Assembly (NCBI GenBank): GCA_002715405.1
Contig: PAZD01000044.1
Location: 4,901-17,117, forward strand
From: Acidimicrobiaceae bacterium
GTDB lineage: Bacteria; Actinomycetota; Acidimicrobiia; Acidimicrobiales; UBA8592
Direction of reading: 5' to 3'
DNA: 12,217 bases
Under the pieces are notes generated by a model. It ran no database searches, was not told the origin of the DNA, and saw nothing but the letters and a program-made list of their open reading frames with translations. How positions within the stretch are numbered: position 1 is the first letter of the stretch; every line of letters starts with the position of its first letter. Of the stretch, positions 1 through 6,029 are shown piece by piece. A program made the position numbers and the translations under genes.

Positions 1-320
1 CTTTCTCGAAGAATTCCAGCGACACACACAACTCCATCAATGGATCCCCATCGATTGATTGCAGCTTCAATAACTTGCTGCCCTGTTTCCATCCTAGAAA
101 CGTCGCCAGCTATTGGTTCTGCCTCAACACCTATACTCTCAATTTCCTCTGCTACTGACTCTGCAATGTCACTTGTGGGTTCCGAACCATCGAGGGCAAC
201 ACCATAATCAGCTACAACGATATTTGCGCCTTCTCTAGCTACGGCAAGTGCGATTGCTTTCCCGATCCCTGATCCAGCTCCAGTGATGGCGATATTTTTC
301 CCTTTAAGGTACTCAGCCAT
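1..320 (-). CDS. SDR-family dehydrogenase, (3R)-hydroxyacyl-CoA dehydrogenase-like (3' end outside window)
   Basis: The gene starts at ATG 320-318 and runs off the left edge, so only about 106 N-terminal residues are seen. A strong Shine-Dalgarno (AAGAAGGAG) lies a few bases upstream and supports this start. The translation opens a Rossmann fold with the NAD(P)-binding motif TGAGSGIG (residues 13-20), then VVADYG at the end of strand 2. An LDGSEPTSD stretch follows, of the kind seen in the dehydrogenase part of D-bifunctional protein (MFE-2/HSD17B4) and related actinobacterial enzymes; this subfamily call is from memory of the pattern. Asp at the end of strand 2 suggests NAD preference. The usual NNAG motif reads CVAG (about residues 99-102), which is atypical. 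It follows the thiolase with a 29-base gap on the same strand, so the two probably share a transcript and act on CoA thioesters. The catalytic Tyr-x3-Lys lies outside the window. Confidence 0.88.
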   Translation of the reverse strand, partial: MAEYLKGKNIAITGAGSGIGKAIALAVAREGANIVVADYGVALDGSEPTSDIAESVAEEIESIGVEAEPIAGDVSRMETGQQVIEAAINRWGSIDGVVCVAGILRE

Positions 321-349
321 ATACTCCTTCTTTCCTAAGAAAACGGTTG

Positions 350-1537
350 TCAGATTCTTTCAATAACAATAGCTATCCCCAACGCTCCACCCTGACACAT
401 TGTTACGTATCCTAATTCCTTATCCTGACGCTCTAACTCATGCAAGATAGTTGTTATTAAGCGACTTCCGGTACAGCCAACTGGATGGCCAAGAGCAATT
501 GCCCCACCATTTACATTTACTTTTTCCATAGGGACATCGTGAACTTGAGCCCAGGATAGAAGTACTGAGGCAAACGCTTCATTGCATTCAAAGAGGTCAA
601 AGTCATTTATTGAATACTTAGTCTGGTCCAGCATTTTCTGTGTGGCGTCTACAGGACCATCAAGTAAGTAATATGGGTCAGATCCAACCATGGTATGATA
701 AGCAATTTTTGCCCTAGGTTTTACGTTCAATTCCTTGGCTTTATCACGATCCATCCACAAGACTGCTGCCGCTCCATCAGAGATCTGAGATGAGGTTCCG
801 GCGGTATGTAAGTCACCCTCAATGACCGGTTTAAGCTTTGAAAGTCCCTCAAGTGTTGTATCTCTCAATCCTTGATCTTTCTCTACTGTGACGATCTGGC
901 CAGTTGGTTCGCCTTTACTGTTGACTTGAGGTGCGTCAATAACAGGAACTATCTCCTGATCAAACCTACCCTCATCTCTTGCGATAGCTGCTTTTTGCTG
1001 AGAACTGGTGCCAAGTTCGTCTAGCTGCGATCTCGTAATCCCTCTCCGTTCGGCAACGCGTTGAGCTGCTCCGAATTGGCCATTGGGAGGGTCATCCCAC
1101 GGCCACGTTTCTGAATCCTTATAGTAACCTCCGCCCCCTCTTGCAGCTGTACCAAGAGGAACTTGAGACATTTGCTCAACGCCACACCCAATAGCAATTT
1201 TCGCTCCGCCTGTAGCAATTAAGCCTTGAGCAAATGTATTTGCTTGGGCCCCAGATCCACATTGGCAGTCAATTGTTGTAGCTGCAGGGCTGTAATCGAT
1301 CCCAAGCGTCAACCATGCGTTTCTTGTGACGTTAGAAGCTTGCTGACCTGCTTGGGTAACACAACCGCCTACTAACTGGTCAACCGTATCCGGTGGTATC
1401 TCAACTCTCCGAAGGACTTCGTGTTGGACTATTGAAAGAAGTTTTGGCGCGATCACCCCAGAAAGTAGGCCGCCACGTTTACCAATTGGGGTCCGCACAG
1501 CTTCAACTATGACAGGTTCTGCCAATGATTTCTCCAT
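350..1537 (-). CDS. Thiolase (acetyl-CoA acyltransferase), FadA5-like
   Basis: A 395-residue thiolase of full family length. It cleaves a 3-ketoacyl-CoA with CoA to release acetyl-CoA, in the cytoplasm. The nucleophile is Cys93 in the motif DCQCGSG (residues 90-96). NEAFA (319-323), [14 protein letters not shown] with His351, and the second catalytic Cys381 in CQGGALG complete the active site. The N-terminus ([14 protein letters not shown]), the GGCVTQ segment (58-63) and DCQCGSG strongly recall the mycobacterial steroid 3-ketoacyl-CoA thiolase FadA5, also with its nucleophile at Cys93. Substrate may therefore be a steroid side chain or another branched acyl-CoA, but that is inference. The ATG at 1537 is preceded by a modest GAAGGGA. 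An SDR dehydrogenase follows 29 bases downstream, consistent with consecutive beta-oxidation steps. The gene is divergent from the small membrane-protein gene at 1680. Confidence 0.95.
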   Translation of the reverse strand: MEKSLAEPVIVEAVRTPIGKRGGLLSGVIAPKLLSIVQHEVLRRVEIPPDTVDQLVGGCVTQAGQQASNVTRNAWLTLGIDYSPAATTIDCQCGSGAQANTFAQGLIATGGAKIAIGCGVEQMSQVPLGTAARGGGGYYKDSETWPWDDPPNGQFGAAQRVAERRGITRSQLDELGTSSQQKAAIARDEGRFDQEIVPVIDAPQVNSKGEPTGQIVTVEKDQGLRDTTLEGLSKLKPVIEGDLHTAGTSSQISDGAAAVLWMDRDKAKELNVKPRAKIAYHTMVGSDPYYLLDGPVDATQKMLDQTKYSINDFDLFECNEAFASVLLSWAQVHDVPMEKVNVNGGAIALGHPVGCTGSRLITTILHELERQDKELGYVTMCQGGALGIAIVIERI

Positions 1538-1644
1538 TCTTAGATCCCTTCAGGGTAATAGGCATTGGTACTTCTTGCCTTCACTGGGGGAATCTTTTCG
1601 GCCTGATTCAATATAACCGAGTTAAACTTTTGTACCTTTTCAGT

Positions 1645-1673
1645 TTGCGAAAATTGAATCCTCCATTTATCTT
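1645..1673 (+). promoter_or_regulatory. Possible promoter for the 1680 gene (leaderless arrangement)
   Basis: TTGCGA (1645-1650) and TATCTT (1668-1673) are separated by 17 bases, each matching the sigma-70 consensus at four of six positions. The ATG at 1680 begins 7 bases after the -10 element, where transcription would be expected to start. No Shine-Dalgarno precedes that ATG, which fits a leaderless mRNA. The match is weak on its own. Confidence 0.3.
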
Positions 1674-1679
1674 TTTGAG

Positions 1680-1940
1680 ATGTCGTTGTGGGTATCAATT
1701 CTCTGTAGTACTGGAATACTAGGATTTAGCATTTCACTTCTATATCTTTCTGGAGTGTGGAGTGATATTTTCGCTCCTCGAAAACTCCGCCCTAAGGAGA
1801 CTTTTGATCCTCTAGTCACAGCGCCTTTCGGGTGGATTGAAAATCATGTTTTCTGGGACATCCATGGAGGTGCAAGTAACGAAGATGGCATTGTTTCTGA
1901 AGATTTCTGGGAAAGTGACTCGAAACGTTTCGCGAGCTAA
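1680..1940 (+). CDS. Small single-span membrane protein, uncharacterised
   Basis: An 86-residue protein I do not recognise. Residues 3-27 form one hydrophobic span (VSILCSTGILGFSISLLYL is its core), followed by a basic, proline-containing stretch (FAPRKLRPK, about 31-39) and an acidic C-terminal half rich in Asp, Glu and Trp. By the positive-inside rule the C-terminal part should face the cytoplasm. The in-frame region upstream holds no usable start before a stop at 1623, so ATG 1680 is the natural start. There is no Shine-Dalgarno, and a weak promoter sits at leaderless distance. The next gene also begins with one span followed by W-x-x-APxxxxK-type residues; the resemblance is faint and may mean only the same topology. 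It could be a small partner of that protein. It is likely real because of its size, its composition and its place in a same-strand run. Confidence 0.6.
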   Translation: MSLWVSILCSTGILGFSISLLYLSGVWSDIFAPRKLRPKETFDPLVTAPFGWIENHVFWDIHGGASNEDGIVSEDFWESDSKRFAS

Positions 1941-2025
1941 TTCAAATTTCCCTTCTGCAACAACTCTGATTTTGACCTGACCCCAGCGCTTTATTCTTCA
2001 GTAGTACTATTGGAGTAGAGTCACA

Positions 2026-2790
2026 ATGTCCTCACCAGAAACCTTTATTGCCTTTGCAGCAATCATGTTCGTTATTGCTCTTATCGGAGCTGCTATAGAT
2101 TGGTTTGGTGCGCCGCTACGACATAGGAAATTCGTACCAAAAGCTTATCGATTTCCTGATGAAAGGATCTTCAGAAATGAAAGTGCTCGTGGTCCAATTA
2201 GTGGCACTTTCCAACCTAACCCAGCCAATCCCTATCTTCTTGAGGCGTCTATAGTCGCCGAGAAAAGCTTGGAGTCTCAGAATCTAGATCATTTACTTCC
2301 TCCCGCAACCGAAAGTCCTATTCATGATGAAGCAAAAAAAGATATTGCTAAAGCGATTGAAGAGCTGTTTCCAATGAAGGAGGAAACCACTACCTCAAAC
2401 TTAAACAAGGTGAAGAGCATTGACTATCAGAGCCATGAGGTTCAAACGAATCTTGAAACTCCCCCAAAACCTTCTGGGACTCTTCGCCTGAGAGGATGGA
2501 CTCCGGGAGGATATATCTTTAATCTGACCCAAGAGGGCAAAGAGCCATCATCAGCTACGGTGAAAAATCGGTACTGGAAGAATGTTAGTGCTGCATCAGG
2601 ATCGGCAATATTTGGATCTGAAAATATCAAACGCATGAAAGAAGGAAAGCCACCGCAAAGGCGGAATTACAGAAATGGCAAAATTGAAACGATGAGGATT
2701 TCTCCTAAAAGTTTTGATGAATCAAATGGTGAAATCCCCATCCCCTATTGGCCTTCAACTGGACTTGACCCTTTTGGAAGTGTTGAATGA
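2026..2790 (+). CDS. Membrane-anchored protein with HNH/EndoVII-toxin-like C-terminus lacking its histidines
   Basis: A 254-residue protein of unknown function. Residues 7-25 form a hydrophobic N-terminal span (FIAFAAIMFVIALIGAAI), followed by a basic stretch (30-42) that should lie in the cytoplasm. A low-complexity, charged linker (about 60-150) follows. The last 75 residues contain RYWKN (182-186), RMKEGKPPQRRN (203-214), GKIETM (218-223) and YWPSTGLDP (241-249). I recall this order from C-terminal nuclease domains of bacterial polymorphic toxins (HNH/EndoVII type), where a segment like xRYWKN…RMxxGxxPxRxN is followed by E-L-H-H and then WPxxHxxxDP. Here the ELHH position reads MRIS and no histidine is present in the last 75 residues, so nuclease activity is not expected. 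The family link is inference from pattern memory. Translation is probably coupled to the next gene through an ATGA overlap. The start is supported by a loosely spaced GGAG. Confidence 0.72.
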   Translation: MSSPETFIAFAAIMFVIALIGAAIDWFGAPLRHRKFVPKAYRFPDERIFRNESARGPISGTFQPNPANPYLLEASIVAEKSLESQNLDHLLPPATESPIHDEAKKDIAKAIEELFPMKEETTTSNLNKVKSIDYQSHEVQTNLETPPKPSGTLRLRGWTPGGYIFNLTQEGKEPSSATVKNRYWKNVSAASGSAIFGSENIKRMKEGKPPQRRNYRNGKIETMRISPKSFDESNGEIPIPYWPSTGLDPFGSVE

Positions 2791-3239
2791 CGAAACAAAC
2801 GGTCTCTGAACTATTAATAGAATCTGGCAGCGATACAATCAGCTACCGCGGCAGGGTTGTTCGCGCGCTAGTCAGAATACCTGTTAATGATGGTTCGCTG
2901 GTTCGGGTTCGTCGAGAAAGCGTGAGCTCACCTAGACTTCAAGCACTTAAGATTTCAATCAATAAGGGAGCAGTGGACATAAATGGGTACCGCGAGCCAG
3001 TCATCGCCCTGTGGAGCCATACCAGCCCCGAAGATGTCGAATTAACGGTTCGCGGGAGAGATGCTTCTGTTCTAGAGGTTTGGAACGCATGGTCTATGGG
3101 TGGTGTGGATACTTCTTGGATTGGAAACAGCGGAATTGTGACTAAAGCTTCGGCTTCCGGCCAGCTACTTCAATGTAGCGACGGAATCGGACAAGCTACT
3201 TTTTCTGATTTGGTAGCCACTATTGAAGTTCGTGACTGA
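2787..3239 (+). CDS. Uncharacterised 150-aa protein coupled to the preceding gene
   Basis: A soluble 150-residue protein with no signal peptide or membrane span and no function that I recognise. The second half has a dense pattern of Trp, Gly and Cys: LWSHTSPEDVELTV (72-85), then VWNAWSMGG (97-105), SWIGNSGI (109-116), CSDGIGQATFSDLV (131-144). Such spacing looks like a conserved beta-rich domain and not random coding. Its start codon overlaps the stop of the preceding gene in an ATGA (2787-2790), so the two are probably translated together and may form a complex or act in one process. If the upstream C-terminus descends from a toxin nuclease, this gene stands where an immunity gene would, but nothing in its sequence proves that. 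It ends 24 bases from a convergent gene. Confidence 0.78.
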   Translation: MTKQTVSELLIESGSDTISYRGRVVRALVRIPVNDGSLVRVRRESVSSPRLQALKISINKGAVDINGYREPVIALWSHTSPEDVELTVRGRDASVLEVWNAWSMGGVDTSWIGNSGIVTKASASGQLLQCSDGIGQATFSDLVATIEVRD

Positions 3240-3263
3240 ACATTTAGGTGCCACCGGTACTAT

Positions 3264-3740
3264 CTAGATCGTTACAGAAGCTAAAAATTTTCCATAGAAA
3301 TCAAAAGGGCTTAAAACTCGAAGAGAGCCTACCGCAAGATTGATGACCTCTTCATCGGAGTAATAGCTAGGAAGAGATAGAACAATCCCGCGCTTTGGGT
3401 GATCTTGTTCAACTGTCCACTCTGAAGGTATTTTGACTTCAAATTCCCTAAGACGTTGAACTGCTTTGGTTCCCACGGGGCGAGTTATACCAATTTGGGT
3501 TGGTATTATTTGCTGCTTTCTCTCATAAGAGGGCACCCAAGTAAATTTAGGAATAATTGGACCCCTGCTTGAAAACATTTTCCAAAAAACGGAGCTCGAA
3601 TGCACTTGGTCTTCCTTCACAGATGGTTCTATATTGACCCAGTAATTTTGTTCATTGATCTGGTGGTTGCCGCGCAGTAGAGCTATTACTTCGTCATAGT
3701 TCTGATCGGTGAATTCAAAAGTTCGAAAATGAATTGCCAT
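3264..3740 (-). CDS. Hypothetical 158-aa cytoplasmic protein
   Basis: A 158-residue protein that I cannot assign. It has no signal peptide or hydrophobic span and reads as a mixed alpha/beta soluble protein, with aromatic-rich segments (QNYWVNIEP, about 31-39; FWKMFSSRGPIIPKFTWVPSYE, about 52-73) and a C-terminal SLPSYYSDEEVINLAV region (about 122-137). The start at 3740 has a modest GAGTGA upstream. It lies 38 bases downstream of the substrate-binding lipoprotein gene on the same strand, so the two are probably co-transcribed, but their functional relation is unclear. It converges with the gene ending at 3239, and I see no clear terminator in the 24-base gap. Confidence 0.7.
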   Translation of the reverse strand: MAIHFRTFEFTDQNYDEVIALLRGNHQINEQNYWVNIEPSVKEDQVHSSSVFWKMFSSRGPIIPKFTWVPSYERKQQIIPTQIGITRPVGTKAVQRLREFEVKIPSEWTVEQDHPKRGIVLSLPSYYSDEEVINLAVGSLRVLSPFDFYGKFLASVTI

Positions 3741-3778
3741 GTACGTTCACTCTATGACTACTGCGATGGCTGAGCTAT

Positions 3779-5158
3779 TCAATTTCCATTTTCTCCCGAA
3801 TCTTCCCAGTATCGATCTGGACAATTGAAATCGACGACTGGACGGAATACTCCCCCGCGGACTTGGAGAAGTGACATGCCGCCGGAAGGGTCTTGGTGGA
3901 CGAGGGCAGTCATTAAAGCGCAGGGACCTCCGGAGAAGCCTGGATCATAAACAATTCCTTGAATATTGGCAGCATTGAAGAAGGTCCGCGTGTCCAATTT
4001 TTCCCCTACTTCTTTAAGAAGTTGGATTAGCAGGTCGGTACTCCAGTAACCCAGTGATATAGCCTGGCTGTAAATCAGAGGCCCATTTATATTCTCTAAG
4101 TCGGTCGCTATACGTGTTGTGGCTTGGCGATATTCCTCTTGGGGAGGGAATTGAGTGAATACATATCCTCCCTCTAATTTCTTTGAATTTTGATACTCTC
4201 TTAAAATTCCAGGCAGGTAAGTTACGTCGTCAACGACCATTCCGGAGAAAGAGGCTATTAGTTGCTCTTTGGACTGAAGAGTCTGACTTAGGCTGAGTGA
4301 TAGGAAAAGGATATCAGGATCATAGCTATTGATTTCGTTAAGAACGTAGTCAGCTATTTCAGATTCTTGAGACGGCGAGACCCTTACGACAGAAAGAAGA
4401 TTAGAACCCCAAACTTCGCGCATCAGCGACTCCATAGCATCCCCCGCATCATCTGAGGAAGTGACCAGGCCAAGAGTAGGTTGACGCCCATAAAAAATTT
4501 CTGTTAGCCGCAATGAACCGTCATCGGGAGTTGCCCCAGGGACACCTGATGTATACCCGTTTAAACAGCCATTGAAGCTAAACCCCCACTTGTTCGGATA
4601 ACAAAATCCTTCGAGGAATCCCCAGCCGAAAAAGGGAACATTTTGTTCAGCTAGATAGTCCGTTACTGCCTTATCCGCCGAAACGGATGCAAGTACGAGA
4701 GCGAAAATATCTTGTTCGACCATCTTTTGAGCCGCTTCTAATGTTTTCGATGAGTCACCCTCATCATCAATGACATTTACGATTTCTATATCTCTGATTT
4801 CTGGGTTTTCTTCTCCTATATCTCGGAGAATACGTGCTTCAACACCTACCTCAACGTCGTTGAATACATCAGCTGTCTTAATGATTCCAATACGTACAAT
4901 TGTCTCAGTAACCCCTCTAGTAGAACTAGTCACGATTTCATCTGAGCTGGCTGTTGGCTCCTGCGCTTTCTCTTCTTCTTTTGGTGTCTCCAGAGGAGCC
5001 TCTATCTCTTGCGATGATCTTTGGTCTTCTTCTGGAACTGGAGAGAACATTTCGGCTTCTGGAGAAACTGGGGATAACGATGGATGATCAGCATTGGCAC
5101 AAGATATAGCGGACAAAGCGATCAAAAAACCTATTACAAAATTCCTTAGGTTAGCCAT
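3779..5158 (-). CDS. Substrate-binding lipoprotein, branched-chain amino acid ABC transporter class (type 1 PBP)
   Basis: A 459-residue exported lipoprotein. Residues 1-20 form a signal peptide with hydrophobic core and a lipobox ending SAISC, so Cys20 is the likely lipidated residue and the protein is tethered outside the membrane. Residues 21-85 are a Pro/Glu/Ser-rich acidic linker. From about residue 87 (TIVRIGIIKT) a type 1 periplasmic-binding fold begins. EAAQKMVEQDIFALVLASVS (141-160) and PFFGW (175-179) match the Leu/Ile/Val-binding (Peripla_BP_6) pattern. Cys186 and Cys198 flank FSFNG and could form a disulfide. The ligand cannot be read from sequence; amino acids, amides or small carboxylates are usual. 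No permease or ATPase gene is adjacent, so the transporter is encoded elsewhere or the protein has a sensing role. It is divergent from the Nudix gene, with a 100-base gap. Confidence 0.9.
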   Translation of the reverse strand: MANLRNFVIGFLIALSAISCANADHPSLSPVSPEAEMFSPVPEEDQRSSQEIEAPLETPKEEEKAQEPTASSDEIVTSSTRGVTETIVRIGIIKTADVFNDVEVGVEARILRDIGEENPEIRDIEIVNVIDDEGDSSKTLEAAQKMVEQDIFALVLASVSADKAVTDYLAEQNVPFFGWGFLEGFCYPNKWGFSFNGCLNGYTSGVPGATPDDGSLRLTEIFYGRQPTLGLVTSSDDAGDAMESLMREVWGSNLLSVVRVSPSQESEIADYVLNEINSYDPDILFLSLSLSQTLQSKEQLIASFSGMVVDDVTYLPGILREYQNSKKLEGGYVFTQFPPQEEYRQATTRIATDLENINGPLIYSQAISLGYWSTDLLIQLLKEVGEKLDTRTFFNAANIQGIVYDPGFSGGPCALMTALVHQDPSGGMSLLQVRGGVFRPVVDFNCPDRYWEDSGENGN

Positions 5159-5221
5159 GTACCGTTTCCCGCTTCCCTTTCAATTGGTTACGATAGATCT
5201 AAATTAGGTTAATGAAGCAAT

Positions 5222-5251
5222 TTCACAGATATTTGTTAATGCCTTTATGAT
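5222..5251 (+). promoter_or_regulatory. Sigma-70-type promoter giving a leaderless Nudix mRNA
   Basis: TTCACA (5222-5227) and TATGAT (5246-5251) each match the -35 and -10 consensus at five of six positions and are 18 bases apart. The ATG at 5259 starts 8 bases after the last base of the -10 element, at the expected transcription start. A stop codon (TAA, 5256-5258) directly precedes it and no Shine-Dalgarno is present. All of this supports leaderless initiation. Confidence 0.55.
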
Positions 5252-5258
5252 GAAATAA

Positions 5259-5978
5259 ATGCCCTTCGAAAAGTGGTTAGAACAACATGAGCTAGAAGAC
5301 AGTCCTCTGATTCCTGCTGCTACGGTAATTTTGCTCCGTGATTCAAATGAGGGCTTAGAAACTCTAATGATGAGACGCAATTCACGCCTTTCATTTGCTG
5401 AAGGCATGTGGGTTTTCCCTGGAGGAAAGGTTGACGATCAAGACGGTGAAGGCAGAACAGGCCCGTACAATATGGCTATAGCCGCTGCTGTTCGTGAATG
5501 TGAGGAAGAATCAGGACTAGTACTAGATCCAACAAATTTGATTTATTACAGCCATTGGATTCCTCCTGTCGAAGCACCGCGGAGATTTTCCACATGGTTC
5601 TTTGTCGCTCTCTCCCCGCCAGGGCAAGTCGTTATAGATGATGGTGAAATAACTGACCACGCATGGTGGCGGCCTGAAGATGCCCTTACCCGTGCGCACA
5701 ACAAAACAATTGAGATCTTGCCACCTACTTGGATTACGCTATTTGACCTTCATAGTTTTGGTACCGTGGATGATGCATTGCATGCGGTTGCTGAACGAGG
5801 CCCAAGAGCATACGCTACGAAAATCATTAAGACCCAGAGAGGGATGGCCGCTATCTGGGAAGGTGATGAGGCTTATAACACTGGAGAAGACGCTAGCGTG
5901 GGTCAGTATCATCGACTGGTAATGGAAGACCCGATCTGGAGTTTTGAACTTGGGGAAAATACAGCGCACAACTGTTAA
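5259..5978 (+). CDS. Nudix hydrolase, NUDT19-like
   Basis: A 239-residue Nudix hydrolase that should cleave a nucleoside diphosphate linked to another group, using Mg2+ or Mn2+. The Nudix box is split: WVFPGGKVDD (51-60) is followed by an insertion, then RECEEESGL (79-87) with catalytic Glu83 and Glu84. The spacing from the box glycine to Arg79 is about eight residues longer than the standard motif. Together with EAPRRFSTWFFVAL (105-118), this is typical of the NUDT19/RP2 subgroup, which includes acyl-CoA diphosphatases. A CoA or acyl-CoA substrate is therefore plausible but unproven. WWRPEDAL (136-143) is the usual segment following the Nudix fold. ATG 5259 directly follows an in-frame TAA, lacks a Shine-Dalgarno and sits 8 bases after a good -10 box, so it is probably leaderless. 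The P-type ATPase gene follows 51 bases later. Confidence 0.93.
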   Translation: MPFEKWLEQHELEDSPLIPAATVILLRDSNEGLETLMMRRNSRLSFAEGMWVFPGGKVDDQDGEGRTGPYNMAIAAAVRECEEESGLVLDPTNLIYYSHWIPPVEAPRRFSTWFFVALSPPGQVVIDDGEITDHAWWRPEDALTRAHNKTIEILPPTWITLFDLHSFGTVDDALHAVAERGPRAYATKIIKTQRGMAAIWEGDEAYNTGEDASVGQYHRLVMEDPIWSFELGENTAHNC

Positions 5979-5987
5979 CACGATAGA

Positions 5988-6003
5988 GTTTCCTAGCGGA
6001 AAC
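5988..6003 (+). other. Perfect 6-bp hairpin between the Nudix and ATPase genes
   Basis: GTTTCC (5988-5993) and GGAAAC (5998-6003) pair perfectly around a TAGC loop. Only a short AT-rich stretch follows and there is no clear U-run, so this is a weak terminator or attenuator candidate, or an mRNA processing or stability hairpin. It sits 10 bases after the Nudix stop and 14 bases before the ATPase Shine-Dalgarno. Confidence 0.35.
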
Positions 6004-6029
6004 CAAATTTAAATCTGAAGGAGAGTAGT

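Noticed and set aside
1525..1722. 65-aa plus-strand frame across the thiolase start and intergenic gap
   Set aside because: It lacks a Shine-Dalgarno, overlaps the 1680 gene in another frame, and its composition looks non-coding.
3240..3263. Bidirectional terminator between the convergent genes
   Set aside because: Only a 3-bp GGT/ACC stem can be drawn and there is no T-run.
4770..5087. 105-aa Ser/Thr-rich plus-strand frame opposite the lipoprotein gene
   Set aside because: It is the antisense shadow of the low-complexity acidic linker region.
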